A stretch of DNA of 64,000 nt, taken from Mycobacterium sp. (lineage in GTDB: Bacteria; Actinomycetota; Actinomycetes; Mycobacteriales; Mycobacteriaceae). Under the pieces are notes generated by a model. That model was not told where the DNA came from. It searched no databases and was given only the letters and a program-made list of their open reading frames with translations. Positions 8,252 to 17,791 of the stretch are shown piece by piece. Where the stretch lies: contig RXJD01000043.1 of assembly GCA_003987775.1 (NCBI GenBank), positions 57,117 to 121,116 of the forward strand. Reading direction: 5' to 3'. Position numbers and translations under genes: made by a program. Within the stretch, counting starts at the first letter, position 1. The number at the start of each line of letters is the position of its first letter.

Positions 8252-9664
8252 ATGACCAAACCGATTCCGCCGCTCGACCTTTCATGGCTGCTGATCGAGT
8301 CACCGGGCAGCACCACCCACGTCGGTGCGATGCTGCTGTTCCAGAAGCCGCCCGGCCGCGAGTCGCTGGTGCGCGAGATTGTGGATTCCTACCGGGCCTG
8401 CTCGCCGGCACCGCCGTTCAATTACGTGCCGGAGCTACTGAACCGCGGCGGGCCCCACTTCCGCGAGGTGGACACGTGGGACCCGCACTATCACGTCGAG
8501 CACCTCGCGTTGCCCGACGGATCCAGCTATGACGACCTGCTGCGATTGGTCGCCGACCTGCACGAGGCGCAACTCGATCGCAGCCGGCCGCTGTTCCGCT
8601 GCTGGATCATCGACGGCCTGCCGGACCGGATGTTCGCGATCTACACCAAGACGCATCACTGCATCATCGACGGCGAGTCGGGCCTGAAGCGGTTGTACGA
8701 CGGTCTCAACCTCTCCGACGAGCCGACCATCCCCAAACCCGCGTTTGCGCTCGACGCGCCCGCGCCGACGCCGCACCCGCCGACACCGCTGATCGGGCGT
8801 ATCACCGACTCGATCCGCGGCGCCATCACCCAGGTGGGTGCGCTCAATCAGGTTTCGGTCACCGCGCTGCGCAAGGTGTTCGCCGGTCTGTTCACATCCC
8901 ACCTCGAGGGCAGCCTGCCGTTCGCGGCCCACCACGCGCCCACCAACGAACCGCTCAAGATCGGGCGCAGCTTCGCCACGCTGACGCTGCCGCTGGACGA
9001 GATGCACGACGTCGGCCGCCATTTCGGAGCCACCCTCAACGACGTCGCCGCCAGCATCGTCGACGCGGGACTGCACGCGTATCTGCGCGAGACGGGGCGC
9101 GCCTTCGGGCACCCGTTCATCGCGATGTGCCCGGTCTCGCTGCGCGACGGCGACGACGCGACGATCGGCACCCGGGTCTCGGCGCTGTTCGTGCGGCTCG
9201 GCGAGCCGGCCGCCGAGATGACCGAGCGGATTCATCAGGTGACGGAGTCGGTGGCCGCCGCCAAGAGGGAGCTGGCCGCCATGTCCAAAGAAGCGGCGAT
9301 GACCTACGCCGTGGGACTGGTCGCGCTGGCGGGCCTGGGCTCCTCCACGCACCTGGACCGGGTCACGCATCCCGCCTGCAACCTGGTGATCTCGAACGTG
9401 GCAGGCGCGAAGGAGGTCCGCTACCTCAACGGCGCGCGCCTGCTCGGCATCTACCCGGTCTCCGCGCTGGCCGCGTCGATCGGGCTCAACGCCACGCTGG
9501 CGTCCTACCACGACAGCATGGATTTCGGCTTCGTCAGCAACGCCGCGGCGATCGACGACATGTCCAGGCTGGCCCACTACACGCAGCAGGCCTACGAAGA
9601 GCTCAAGAAGGCGCTGATGACGAGCCCTCGGCAGGATCAGCCTTTGGTGGACACCGAGACGTAG
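8252..9664 (+). CDS. WS/DGAT-family O-acyltransferase
   Basis: A 470-residue member of the wax ester synthase / acyl-CoA:diacylglycerol acyltransferase family. The catalytic motif is HHCIIDG at residues 135-141, a Cys variant of the usual HHAxxDG. Other family blocks are present: [34 protein letters not shown] and the late NLVISNVAG. These enzymes make triacylglycerol or wax esters from acyl-CoA. ATG at 8252 is preferred over GTG at 8249 because the AGGAG at 8240-8244 then lies 7 nt away. The gene ends 28 bp inside the convergent PE_PGRS-GH16 gene. It is the most divergent of the three WS/DGAT genes in the window. Confidence 0.92.
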   Translation: MTKPIPPLDLSWLLIESPGSTTHVGAMLLFQKPPGRESLVREIVDSYRACSPAPPFNYVPELLNRGGPHFREVDTWDPHYHVEHLALPDGSSYDDLLRLVADLHEAQLDRSRPLFRCWIIDGLPDRMFAIYTKTHHCIIDGESGLKRLYDGLNLSDEPTIPKPAFALDAPAPTPHPPTPLIGRITDSIRGAITQVGALNQVSVTALRKVFAGLFTSHLEGSLPFAAHHAPTNEPLKIGRSFATLTLPLDEMHDVGRHFGATLNDVAASIVDAGLHAYLRETGRAFGHPFIAMCPVSLRDGDDATIGTRVSALFVRLGEPAAEMTERIHQVTESVAAAKRELAAMSKEAAMTYAVGLVALAGLGSSTHLDRVTHPACNLVISNVAGAKEVRYLNGARLLGIYPVSALAASIGLNATLASYHDSMDFGFVSNAAAIDDMSRLAHYTQQAYEELKKALMTSPRQDQPLVDTET

Positions 9665-11328
9665 TCGACGAGCATGGGCTGCCCGGAAACCGTTGCACCG
9701 GTGGGACCTCCGCCGAACGCGTTCGGGAAGGATCCGCCCATCGCCACGTCCAAGATGAGGAAGAACCCGTGGTGGGTGGCGTTGTTCCAGTCGGTTGCGG
9801 AGACCTGGTTGGAGTTGATGGTGAAGTAGTTGTTGCCGTCCAGGTAGTAGCGCAGCTGCTCGACGCTCGTGCTGCGATCCAATTCGACGGCGTAGGTGTG
9901 GTAGCTCGTTCCCGCGTTCGGGACGGGGTGTTCGCCGGAGCTGATTCCGGTGGGCTCGTTGAACGGCGGCCCGCCTCCCCAGACATTGCCGTGCAGCGTT
10001 GACCACACCGAGCCGCGGCCGTTGATGGACTCCATGATGTCCAGTTCGCCGATCCATGGCCAGTTCGTGGCACCGACGGGCCGCGCCGCCTCGCCGAGCG
10101 CCCAGAACGCCGGCCAGTAGCCCTGACCGTTCGTGGTGTTGACGTTGGGCTGCTGAATCGACGCCTCGATGCGCATCACCCCGCCCGGCGGCGCCGCGAA
10201 GTCGGTGCGCACCGTCTCGATCCGGCCCGACGTCCAATGGCCGGCGGGGTCCCTGACCGGGCTGATCGCGAGGTGGCCGTTGCCGTCGAGATAGACGTTC
10301 TGGGTGCTGTCAGTCATCGTCTCGATCTCCCAGGTGCCCCACTGGGGCGCTGAGTTGCCGAATCCATACTGCGTGCCGAGGTCGTAAATCCAATTCGACC
10401 GGTTGACGGTCGAACCCGCGGCGCCGGTGAAATCGTCGCGGAAGATTTCCGTGAAGCCGTCGATACCGCCACCACCGCCCGTGCCGCCACCACCGCCCGT
10501 GCCGCCACCGGTGGCACCAGTGTTGCCGCTGACGCCCGCCTGACCGGCCCTGCCGAGCAGGCCGGCCGCGCCACCCGCACCCCCGACGCCGCCGGTGCCG
10601 CCCGTACCGCCGGCACCGACCGCACCTGAACCGTCGGCTGGGCCACCCAGCCCGCCAGTGCCGCCGACCCCGCCGGCGCCGCCCGTCCCACCGTTGCCGA
10701 ATAACAGCCCACCGTGACCGCCGACCCCACCCGCCCCGCCGGTGCCGCCGATACCGCCGCCCTGACCCGCGAGGCCGGTGGGGCCGATCAGCCCAGCTCC
10801 CCCCGCCCCACCCGTCCCGCCAGTGCCGAACAATCCCGCCGCGCCGCCGGCGCCCCCGGTTTGTCCCGGCGCCCCGGACCCGCCGTCACCACCGTTGCCC
10901 CACAGGATCCCGCCCGGCCCGCCGGCCTGCCCGGTCCCCGCGGCTCCGTTGCTGCCCTTACCGATCAACGGGCGTCCCAACAACGCGTTGAAGGGCGCAT
11001 TGATCACGCCCATCACGTCCTGCTCAAGGGTCTGCAACAACGAGCCATTGCCGGCCTCCGCGACCGCATAAGCCCTCGCCCCCGCACCCAGAGCCTGCAC
11101 AAGCTGCCGGTGGTATCCCACGACCTGCGCACTGATTGCCTGATAGGCCTGCCCGTACTCGCCCCAGGCCGCGGCAACCGCCGCCGACACCTCATCCGCC
11201 CCGGCGGCCAGCAATTGCGTCGTCGGAAGCGCCGCCGCGACGTTCGTGGACTTCAGCGCCGAGCCAATGCCCGCCAAATCCGTTGCGGCCGAGACTAATT
11301 CCTCGGGAACGGCCAGAACGTACACCAT
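9637..11328 (-). CDS. PE_PGRS protein with C-terminal GH16 glucanase domain
   Basis: A 563-residue modular protein. Residues 1-95 are a PE domain ([11 protein letters not shown] start; the usual P-E is at residues 8-9). LLGRPLIG at 117-123 marks the linker, and residues 125-288 are a short PGRS (GGAGG-type) region. From about residue 290 comes a glycoside hydrolase 16 domain whose catalytic signature GELDIMES places the nucleophile Glu428, Asp430 and acid/base Glu433. GH16 enzymes cut beta-1,3 or mixed beta-1,3/1,4 glucans. PE domains direct ESX-dependent export, so this is probably a surface or secreted enzyme. It starts 15 bp after the PE_PGRS-GH64 stop on the same strand, so the two are likely co-transcribed. 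Confidence 0.9.
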   Translation of the reverse strand: MVYVLAVPEELVSAATDLAGIGSALKSTNVAAALPTTQLLAAGADEVSAAVAAAWGEYGQAYQAISAQVVGYHRQLVQALGAGARAYAVAEAGNGSLLQTLEQDVMGVINAPFNALLGRPLIGKGSNGAAGTGQAGGPGGILWGNGGDGGSGAPGQTGGAGGAAGLFGTGGTGGAGGAGLIGPTGLAGQGGGIGGTGGAGGVGGHGGLLFGNGGTGGAGGVGGTGGLGGPADGSGAVGAGGTGGTGGVGGAGGAAGLLGRAGQAGVSGNTGATGGGTGGGGGTGGGGGIDGFTEIFRDDFTGAAGSTVNRSNWIYDLGTQYGFGNSAPQWGTWEIETMTDSTQNVYLDGNGHLAISPVRDPAGHWTSGRIETVRTDFAAPPGGVMRIEASIQQPNVNTTNGQGYWPAFWALGEAARPVGATNWPWIGELDIMESINGRGSVWSTLHGNVWGGGPPFNEPTGISSGEHPVPNAGTSYHTYAVELDRSTSVEQLRYYLDGNNYFTINSNQVSATDWNNATHHGFFLILDVAMGGSFPNAFGGGPTGATVSGQPMLVDYVSVSTKG

Positions 11329-11343
11329 CAGAAAGGTTCCTCT

Positions 11344-13293
11344 CTAGGGAAGGTCGAACGACAGGCGGGTCGGCGGCAGCGAGTTGCCAAGGATCAGCAC
11401 TGAACTCTGGGAGTTCACGTCGTCGAAGGGGAAGCCGTAGGCGAGGCCGTCAATGCTGTTGGCGTGGAAGAACTCTGACCAGTTGTTCCACCGCCCGCCC
11501 GTCGGATAGTAGGCATCGACATTGGCCCACTGGTCCGGAGAATTCGCCACACCGCGGTTGAACGCGGCGTTGAGTTCTGCGAGGAACGCCCCCTGTTGGC
11601 CGACGCCGACGAACGGGCCATTGGCGGCAAAGGTCTGCGCCGTCGTCGGCATGACCATCGTGTAGCTCGTGGCGCTGCCCCCGTCGGGGGTCAGGTTGTA
11701 GACAAACAGGTTTCCCGCGTCGACGTTGCCGGTCACCGTGTAGCCGGGTCCGTCGTACAGGAATGGATGGGTTTGATACGTCGACCAGAAGTTGTTGATG
11801 GCAGGGTCAAGCCAGGAGGCCAAGGCGCCGGGCTGGGCGGTGCGCGGGGCCAGAATCCGCAGCGGGTTGCCGGTGCCGTCGTTGATGATCAACGACTGGA
11901 ACTCGGCCGGGAGCGTGGTCGTGTACTGCTGGAACACCTGAGCCCGCGACAGTGTCATGCCACGGGTGTCCGAGAACCCGGTGGAATCCTGCGTCAGCGT
12001 GAACGAGAATGGCAGCCCGAACTGGTCCACCTGGGTTGTGTTGCCGCCAAAGGGAATTGCGCCATATTTGTACGTCAGCTCATACCAGTCGTAAACCGTG
12101 TTGTAATTGGGATCGGCAGGATTCGCGGGGTCAAGGCCCGCCCAGCCCATGTTGTCGGGGCTGATGCCGATGTACAGCGGCTGCTTCATCGACAGAAATA
12201 TCCGGCCGCCCTGGAACTCGGACGGAATCGAGAAGTTACCGGTCTGGTCGAGAGTGAACGACATATTGGCGTAATTCACCCCGTTGTGCGTGAGGTGGTC
12301 GGGGGCGTTGGCGGCGTTGTGGTCGATCGCGTGGGCCACGCCGTTCTGGTCGATCCATGACCACTGGCCGGGTGACGTCTGCCCGAGTGCGGTGAGGTAG
12401 ATCTGGCTATTGGGCAGACCGGTGTTGTTGACGAAGGGCCCGACCGCGAATCCGGTGGAGCCGCCGGTAGCGCCGTCAGCCCCGGTTGCACCGACGACGC
12501 CCACCTGACCGGCGCTGCCAAACAATCCGGGCGCGCCACCCCCGCCCCCTAGCCCGCCGGTTCCGCCCTTCCCACCGGCACCGAACACTCCTGAACTAGT
12601 GGGCGGACCCCCGACGCCACCGGTGCCCCCGATGCCACCGGCACCACCATGGCCGCCGTTGCCGAACAGCAGCCCGCCCTGGCCGCCGATCCCGCCGGTT
12701 CCACCCGTACCGCCGAGACCGCCCGTCTGACCCACCGCACCGGTCTTGCCGACCAGGCCGACCCCGCCGGCCCCACCTGTTCCGCCAGCACCGAACAACC
12801 CCGCCGATCCGCCGGCACCGCCGTTTTGCCCCGCCGCCCCGGACCCGCCATCACCCCCGTTACCCCACAGAATCCCGCCCGGCCCTCCGGCCTGGCCGGT
12901 CCCCGGGGTTCCATTTCTGCCGTTGCCGATCAGCGGGCGCCCCAACAACGCGTTGAAGGGCGCGTTGATCGCACTCAGGACGCCCTGCTCGAGGGACTGC
13001 AACGACGCGACATTGGCCGCCTCGGCGGTCGCATAAGCGCCCGCCCCTGCGTTGAGGGCCTGCACAAACCGCTGCTGAAACGAAGCGACTTGTGCGCTGA
13101 TCGACTGATAGGCCTGCCCGTGCTCACCTAGCAGCGCCGCAATGGCCGCCGACACCTCATCCGCGCCGGCGGCCAGCAACGTCGTGGTCGAACCCGCCGC
13201 CGCCGCGTTGGCGTTGGTGACCGACGAACCGATAAGCACCACGTCCGAAGCCGCCGCCAGAACCGTCTCCGGCATCACGCTGACAAACGTCAT
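11344..13293 (-). CDS. PE_PGRS protein with C-terminal GH64 beta-1,3-glucanase domain
   Basis: A 649-residue protein. The PE domain (1-95, [17 protein letters not shown]) is followed by LLGRPLIG at 117-123 and a PGRS stretch to about 280. Residues about 285-649 match the GH64 (laminaripentaose-producing beta-1,3-glucanase, thaumatin-like) fold. Key positions are Glu405 in [11 protein letters not shown] and Asp423 in [11 protein letters not shown], which fit the catalytic Glu/Asp pair of the family. The ATG at 13293 has a GGAGG site upstream; the open frame extends 23 codons further but without PE homology. PE and PGRS parts are nearly superimposable with those of the GH16 gene next door, which points to duplication with a swapped catalytic domain. 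Confidence 0.9.
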   Translation of the reverse strand: MTFVSVMPETVLAAASDVVLIGSSVTNANAAAAGSTTTLLAAGADEVSAAIAALLGEHGQAYQSISAQVASFQQRFVQALNAGAGAYATAEAANVASLQSLEQGVLSAINAPFNALLGRPLIGNGRNGTPGTGQAGGPGGILWGNGGDGGSGAAGQNGGAGGSAGLFGAGGTGGAGGVGLVGKTGAVGQTGGLGGTGGTGGIGGQGGLLFGNGGHGGAGGIGGTGGVGGPPTSSGVFGAGGKGGTGGLGGGGGAPGLFGSAGQVGVVGATGADGATGGSTGFAVGPFVNNTGLPNSQIYLTALGQTSPGQWSWIDQNGVAHAIDHNAANAPDHLTHNGVNYANMSFTLDQTGNFSIPSEFQGGRIFLSMKQPLYIGISPDNMGWAGLDPANPADPNYNTVYDWYELTYKYGAIPFGGNTTQVDQFGLPFSFTLTQDSTGFSDTRGMTLSRAQVFQQYTTTLPAEFQSLIINDGTGNPLRILAPRTAQPGALASWLDPAINNFWSTYQTHPFLYDGPGYTVTGNVDAGNLFVYNLTPDGGSATSYTMVMPTTAQTFAANGPFVGVGQQGAFLAELNAAFNRGVANSPDQWANVDAYYPTGGRWNNWSEFFHANSIDGLAYGFPFDDVNSQSSVLILGNSLPPTRLSFDLP

Positions 13294-13651
13294 TCCGCAC
13301 CTCCGAGCAACCATGCCGCAAAATCTTCGAACGAGGATGGCCGGTGCTTGCCTGCAGGTCAACAGGTTCCAGAGAATTGCGACGAATACCTGACGTAGCG
13401 TCCTGGGTGACGTCTCACATATATGCTTTGAACTGCGGTTATTAACCGCCAGGACGGCGTTCTTGTCTTACCTTGAGATGAAATTTCTGACGGTCCGGCG
13501 CATGCATTGAAAACGGCCGAGAGCACTTATCTGCGTGCCGCCAGCTAATTACCGATTTGCGACTGCCGATGTCATGAGGGTCGGGTTTCAGGGAGCTTGT
13601 GCACCGGAGCCGCTTCGCGGGTGCGGATGCTCACGGCTTGACGACGTCGGC
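13294..13651. other. Intergenic region upstream of the PE_PGRS glucanase pair
   Basis: About 358 bp without a convincing gene, noticeably richer in A+T than its flanks. It must hold the promoter of the GH64-GH16 transcription unit. A small inverted repeat, gcggtt-att-aaccgc at 13435-13449, and the run acatatatgc just before it are the only clear signals; they could be an operator and a -10 region. Nothing else was recognised. Confidence 0.5.
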
Positions 13652-14434
13652 TCACAGCGTTGGAACGAACCCGCCGTCGATGCGGTAGTCGGACCCGTTG
13701 ATGTTGCCGGCACGGTCGCTGGCGAGAAAGAGCACGAGGTCGGCCACCTGTTCCCGGGTGGTGAAGCGGCCCGTCGGGGTGTCTTCCATAATGTTGGCCA
13801 GCACGTCGTCTGCGGGTTCGCCGTTGGCGGCGGCCAGTCCGTCGGCCAGGCCCCCCTCGATCCACTTCTCGGTCATCACCAGTCCCGGGCTGATCGAATT
13901 GACCCTAATATTCAACGGCCCCAACTCATTTGACAACGCCTTGGCGAGATTGGTGACGGCGGCCTTGGTGGCGCAATAGTCGTAGGTCACCGCGCCGGGG
14001 TAATAGGCGTTGATCGAACCGATGATCACGATGGAACCGCCACCGCGACGTTGGATCTCCGGCACTGCGGCGCGGGTGGGCCGCACGATGCCCATCATGT
14101 TCAGCTCCCAGGACGCCTGCCACTCGTCGTCGGTGATGCCGACGAAACCCGCCGGGCGGGGAGTGGCGCCGCCGACGTTGTTGACCAGGATGTCGACCCC
14201 GCCGCGACGGGCGGCGGCGGCGATCAACTCCTCGCCGCCCCGGGGGCGGGCCAGGTCGACCGATACGTACGTCACGTGACCGGCCTCTTCCAGGGCGAGC
14301 AGGTCCTTACCGGGGGTCCGCGACCCGGCCACCACGTGTGCGCCCGCGTCCACGAATGCCTTGGTGACTGCCAGGCCGATCCCCCGGCTGGCGCCCGTAA
14401 CGACGGCGATCTTGTCCGTCAGATGAAGGTCCAT
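13652..14434 (-). CDS. SDR family NAD(P)-dependent oxidoreductase
   Basis: A 260-residue classical short-chain dehydrogenase. The cofactor motif TGASRGIG is at residues 13-20, NNVGG follows at the end of the fourth strand, and the active-site pair is in YDYCATK (Tyr-x-x-x-Lys) after the catalytic Ser in IIGSINAYY. The C terminus ends in the usual GSDYRIDGGFVP block. ATG at 14434 is preceded by AGGTG and begins MDLHLTDKIAVVTG, the normal family start; upstream in-frame codons are not conserved-looking. The substrate is unknown. The gene follows the LigD-type polymerase gene on the same strand with a gap of 65 bp. Confidence 0.9.
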   Translation of the reverse strand: MDLHLTDKIAVVTGASRGIGLAVTKAFVDAGAHVVAGSRTPGKDLLALEEAGHVTYVSVDLARPRGGEELIAAAARRGGVDILVNNVGGATPRPAGFVGITDDEWQASWELNMMGIVRPTRAAVPEIQRRGGGSIVIIGSINAYYPGAVTYDYCATKAAVTNLAKALSNELGPLNIRVNSISPGLVMTEKWIEGGLADGLAAANGEPADDVLANIMEDTPTGRFTTREQVADLVLFLASDRAGNINGSDYRIDGGFVPTL

Positions 14435-14499
14435 GTCACCTGCTTCGGATAGCCCCGCGTCACAGAATATGTGCGATCGGGCATACCCGGGTGGGTTCT

Positions 14500-15525
14500 T
14501 CACTTCTTGCGATCGGTGTCCCGCGACGGCTGAACGCGCTTCGGTTCGCCCGGCATCTTCGGGTAGTTCGGCGGGTACGGCATGTCGCCCAGGCCGCGCT
14601 CCTCGTCGGCGTCCACCATGTCCAGCAGCGCGGCGATGGACTGGGCGTCATCGTCCATCCCGGCCCACGGATCGTCGCGGCGCGCGACGATGTCGGGGAC
14701 GGTTGCCATCGTGTAGTCGTCCGGGTCGGCGCCTGCCAGCTCGTCCCAGGACAGCGGCATCGACACGGTCGCGATCGGGGTGCGCCGCACCGAATACGGC
14801 GAGGCCATGGTGCGGTCCCGCGCGTTCTGGTTGAAGTCGATGAAAATGCGCTCGCCCCGTTCTTCCTTCCACCACGACGTGGTCACCTGCTCCGGGGCAC
14901 GGCGCTCGACCTCGCGGGCCAGCGCGATGCCCGCCCGGCGTACCGCGATGAAGTCCCACTCGGTGGCGATCCGCAGGAACACGTGGACGCCGCGTCCCCC
15001 GGAGGTCTTCGCGTAACCCGTCAACCCGAGTTCGTCGAGCAGCGGCCGCAACACGTCCACCGCGACCGTCCGGGCCTGCTCGAACCCGGTGCCCGGCTGT
15101 GGGTCCAGATCGATCCGCAACTCGTCGGGATGTTCGGTATCCGGGCACCGCACCTGCCAGGGATGCAGGGTGACGGTGCCCATCTGTGCCGCCCACACGA
15201 TCGCGGCGGGGTGGGTGACCCTCAGTGCGTCCGCGGTCCGGCCGGACGGAAAGGTGACCCGGCACGTCTCCAGGTAGGCGGGATGGTGCTGCGGCACCCG
15301 CTTCTGGTAAATCTCCTCGCCGTCGATCCCGTCGGGGAACCGCTGCAGATGGGTGGGACGGTCGCGCAGCGGCGCGAGCATCGGGCCCTGGGACACCGAC
15401 ACGTAGTAGTCGATCAACCGGCCCTTGGTGCCGTTCGAGCCGAGCTTGGGGAAATAGACCTTGTCGCGATTGGTCACCCGCACGGCGATACCGTCGACGT
15501 CGAGTTCTTCTGCTGCAGCGGCCAT
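14500..15525 (-). CDS. LigD-type DNA polymerase/primase domain protein (Rv3730c-like)
   Basis: A 341-residue stand-alone polymerase of the archaeo-eukaryotic primase superfamily, like the POL domain of LigD but without ligase or nuclease domains. The metal-binding Asp pair is D139/D141 in RIDLDPQPGTGF; SGGRGVHVF is the nucleotide-binding block and the third acidic residue is in FIDFNQN. Such enzymes insert ribo- or deoxyribonucleotides during gap filling and end joining. ATG at 15525 is chosen because VRVTNRDKVYFPKLG follows at the usual distance. It is divergent from the LigC gene with only 37 bp between the starts, the same pairing as Rv3730c/Rv3731 in M. tuberculosis. Confidence 0.9.
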   Translation of the reverse strand: MAAAAEELDVDGIAVRVTNRDKVYFPKLGSNGTKGRLIDYYVSVSQGPMLAPLRDRPTHLQRFPDGIDGEEIYQKRVPQHHPAYLETCRVTFPSGRTADALRVTHPAAIVWAAQMGTVTLHPWQVRCPDTEHPDELRIDLDPQPGTGFEQARTVAVDVLRPLLDELGLTGYAKTSGGRGVHVFLRIATEWDFIAVRRAGIALAREVERRAPEQVTTSWWKEERGERIFIDFNQNARDRTMASPYSVRRTPIATVSMPLSWDELAGADPDDYTMATVPDIVARRDDPWAGMDDDAQSIAALLDMVDADEERGLGDMPYPPNYPKMPGEPKRVQPSRDTDRKK

Positions 15526-15562
15526 ATCCACAGTCCAGCATGCCGCAGGCCAGAATGAAGCA

Positions 15563-16633
15563 ATGGACTTACCCGTCATGCCACCGGTTTCGCCGATGCT
15601 GGCCAAGTCAGTCAAGACGATCCCGCCGGATGCGTCCTATGAGCCCAAGTGGGATGGCTTCCGCTCCATCTGTTTTCGCGACGGTGACGACGTGGAGCTG
15701 GGCAGCCGCAACGAGCGGCCGATGACGCGCTACTTTCCCGAGTTGGTCGCGGCGGTCCGGGCCGAGCTGCCGCAACGCTGCGTGCTCGACGGCGAGATCG
15801 TGATCGCCACCGACCGGGGGCTGGATTTCGAGGCGCTGCAACAACGTATCCATCCCGCCGATTCGCGGGTGCGGATGCTCGCCCAGCAGACACCGGCCTC
15901 CTTCATCGCGTTCGACCTGCTGGCGCTGGGCGACGACGACTACACCAAGCGCCCGTTCGATGAACGGCGCGCCGCGCTGGTCGACGCGCTGGACGGCTCC
16001 GGGCCGTCGATCCACGTCACCCCCGCCACCACCGACCGGGCCGTCGCGCAGCGCTGGTTCGAGGAGTTCGAAGGCGCCGGCCTGGACGGCGTGATCGCCA
16101 AGCCGCTGACCGTGACCTATCAGCCGGACAAGCGGGTCATGTTCAAGATCAAGCACGAACGCACCGCGGACTGTGTGGTCGCCGGGTACCGGGTGCACAA
16201 GTCCGGCGACGATGCGATCGGCTCGCTGCTGCTCGGGTTGTACCAGGACGACGGGCAACTGGCCTCGGTGGGCGTGATCGGCGCCTTCCCGATGGCCGAG
16301 CGCCGGCGGTTGTTCACCGAGTTGCAGTCCCTGGTCACCGGCTTCGACGTGCATCCCTGGAACTGGGCCGCGCACGAGGCCGGCGAACGCACTCCCCGCA
16401 AGAACGAAGGGTCGCGGTGGAACGCGGGCAAGGATCTGTCGTTCGTGCCGCTGCGACCCGAGCGGGTGGTCGAGGTGCGCTACGACCATATGGAAGGCGC
16501 GCGGTTCCGCCACACCGCCCAGTTCAACCGGTGGCGTCCGGACCGTGACCCGCGTTCCTGCACCTACGAGCAACTGGAACAGCCGCTGACGTTCAGCCTG
16601 GGTGACATCGTTCCCGGCCTCGGCGCCAAGTAG
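15563..16633 (+). CDS. ligC: ATP-dependent DNA ligase LigC
   Basis: A 356-residue ATP-dependent ligase. The adenylated lysine is Lys29 in EPKWDGFR; the further nucleotidyltransferase motifs are RCVLDGEIV (motif III type), FDLLAL, GLDGVIAKP (motif IV) and VMFKIKHERTADCVV (motif V). An OB-fold domain follows (about 210-356). Length and divergence from a LigD-POL gene match mycobacterial LigC, a backup nick-sealing ligase that partners with the neighbouring polymerase. The ATG at 15563 is the natural start; upstream codons in frame are not conserved. It could also be named after a LigC1/LigC2 type, which sequence reading alone does not settle. Confidence 0.9.
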   Translation: MDLPVMPPVSPMLAKSVKTIPPDASYEPKWDGFRSICFRDGDDVELGSRNERPMTRYFPELVAAVRAELPQRCVLDGEIVIATDRGLDFEALQQRIHPADSRVRMLAQQTPASFIAFDLLALGDDDYTKRPFDERRAALVDALDGSGPSIHVTPATTDRAVAQRWFEEFEGAGLDGVIAKPLTVTYQPDKRVMFKIKHERTADCVVAGYRVHKSGDDAIGSLLLGLYQDDGQLASVGVIGAFPMAERRRLFTELQSLVTGFDVHPWNWAAHEAGERTPRKNEGSRWNAGKDLSFVPLRPERVVEVRYDHMEGARFRHTAQFNRWRPDRDPRSCTYEQLEQPLTFSLGDIVPGLGAK

Positions 16634-16657
16634 TACTCCAGCACGGTGTTCGAGTCG

Positions 16658-16663
16658 TACGGT
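16658..16663 (+). promoter_or_regulatory. Putative -10 element (TACGGT), leaderless tetR transcript
   Basis: TACGGT fits the mycobacterial TANNNT -10 consensus and lies 7 nt before the ATG at 16671, so transcription would start at or next to the start codon. No Shine-Dalgarno sequence is visible. Confidence 0.45.
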
Positions 16664-16670
16664 AGAGCAC

Positions 16671-17264
16671 ATGCGGCCGTCGCAAAGACCGGACGTATCT
16701 CCGGTTGCCATACCCGCGGAGCTCCGCGCGCGGGTGATGCCGGCAGTGCTCGACGAGCTGGCACGTTGGGGTGTCGAACGATTCAGCGTGGAAGCGATGG
16801 CGGAGCGGCATCGGCTGGATGTCGCGACGATCTATCACTACTGGGGGAACCGTCAGCAACTGATCGTCGATGCCGCGGTCCGCGATGCCGAAGTCTTCCG
16901 TTCGACGTTGGACACCGGGTCGCTGCGCGGTGACCTGCTTGCCCTCGCCCGCACGCTCGCCGCGGATGTCAACACCCCTATCGGCCGCACCTTCCATCGG
17001 GTGATGGTGATGGACAGCCGGGGCGGCCACCACGACGGCGAAACTCGAATGCTGTTCTGGCAGCACCGTTTCAGTGTTCTTCGCTCCGTTATCGATCGGG
17101 CCCGGGAGCGTGGCGAGCTGCGCGACGGCGTGCACACCGTTGCGGCGATCCAGATCGTGACGGCACCCATCTACGTACGCAGCCTCTACATGGAGGATCC
17201 CGTCGACGACGGTTACTGCGTGGCCATCGCCGACCTGGCGTGGCATGCGCTGCGCCGGGAATAA
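16671..17264 (+). CDS. TetR/AcrR family transcriptional regulator
   Basis: A 197-residue one-domain regulator. The N-terminal helix-turn-helix is at about residues 25-65 (GVERFSVEAMAERHRLDVATIYHYWGNRQQL), with the YHYW hallmark at the recognition helix. The C-terminal helical part should bind an unknown ligand. ATG at 16671 directly follows a TANNNT element, which fits a leaderless message. It is 37 bp after ligC on the same strand, but its own promoter suggests independent expression. No target is obvious. Confidence 0.88.
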   Translation: MRPSQRPDVSPVAIPAELRARVMPAVLDELARWGVERFSVEAMAERHRLDVATIYHYWGNRQQLIVDAAVRDAEVFRSTLDTGSLRGDLLALARTLAADVNTPIGRTFHRVMVMDSRGGHHDGETRMLFWQHRFSVLRSVIDRARERGELRDGVHTVAAIQIVTAPIYVRSLYMEDPVDDGYCVAIADLAWHALRRE

Positions 17265-17287
17265 CGGTTCTGGGCACCCGCGGCCCT

Positions 17288-17293
17288 TAAGAT
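17288..17293 (+). promoter_or_regulatory. Putative -10 element (TAAGAT), leaderless
   Basis: TAAGAT followed by 6 nt and then ATG at 17300. The same block cccttaagatg is repeated before the duplicated downstream gene (17776-17786), so the promoter was duplicated with the gene. Confidence 0.6.
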
Positions 17294-17299
17294 GACGAA

Positions 17300-17755
17300 A
17301 TGCTGCACGTCTCTGCGCTGTTCGTTCCGCGCACCGCCGCGTTCGACGAACAGGGCGCCATCAATGCCACGTCGATACCCATGGCGTGGTTCCAGGTCGA
17401 TCAAATGCCTTTGTGGGCAACGGTCCCGGTCGTCCTGGTGGTTCACGCCCCGGCGGGCGGCGACTACGACCCGGAGATCCACGTCGTCTGCAAGGACCCG
17501 GCCGGAACTCCCCGAGGATCGCTGCGGGCGGCGTGGCACTGGCCGGACGACGGCAATCGCGCCTCCAAATACCGCTGCTTCACGCAGGAACTCTCCTTCC
17601 CGGTGGAAACTGAGGGCGAGTACACCCTCGGCGTCTACTACGACGCCGAGGGCAAATTCGAGCTGTCCACACCGGTCCCGATGTCGATCCTGTTGGCCGA
17701 GACGGGGCAGACGGACGAACCGAGCGCCGAAAATTTCGGCGAGCCTGCCGAATAG
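17300..17755 (+). CDS. Conserved small protein of unknown function, paralogue 1 (151 aa)
   Basis: A 151-residue protein starting MLHVSALFVPRTAAFDEQGA. It has a strand-rich middle (VPVVLVVHAPAGGDYDPEIH) and the blocks VCKDPAG, RGSLRAAWHWPDD and SKYRCFTQELSFPVE. No signal peptide or membrane helix. Its neighbour at 17792 is a tandem paralogue with the same blocks throughout. A leaderless start at 17300 is supported by TAAGAT at 17288-17293. The overall plan (short conserved start, beta-rich immunoglobulin-like layout, about 130-150 residues) resembles the DUF6941-type proteins at 46501 and 53066, but I regard that link as tentative. Confidence 0.8.
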   Translation: MLHVSALFVPRTAAFDEQGAINATSIPMAWFQVDQMPLWATVPVVLVVHAPAGGDYDPEIHVVCKDPAGTPRGSLRAAWHWPDDGNRASKYRCFTQELSFPVETEGEYTLGVYYDAEGKFELSTPVPMSILLAETGQTDEPSAENFGEPAE

Positions 17756-17779
17756 GCTGGCGCGCGGGCAGATCGCCCT

Positions 17780-17785
17780 TAAGAT
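17780..17785 (+). promoter_or_regulatory. Putative -10 element (TAAGAT), leaderless
   Basis: TAAGAT followed by exactly 6 nt and ATG at 17792, the same spacing as before the upstream paralogue. This favours ATG at 17792 over GTG at 17789. Confidence 0.6.
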
Positions 17786-17791
17786 GTCGTG

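Noticed and set aside
8436-10237. 600-codon minus-strand frame opposite the WS/DGAT gene and through the GH16 gene
   Set aside because: Arg/Gly/Val-rich shadow without homology; real genes are in other frames on both sides.
13435-13449. gcggttattaaccgc as a named operator
   Set aside because: Only a 6-bp inverted repeat without a neighbouring regulator gene; kept as a note in the intergenic entry only.
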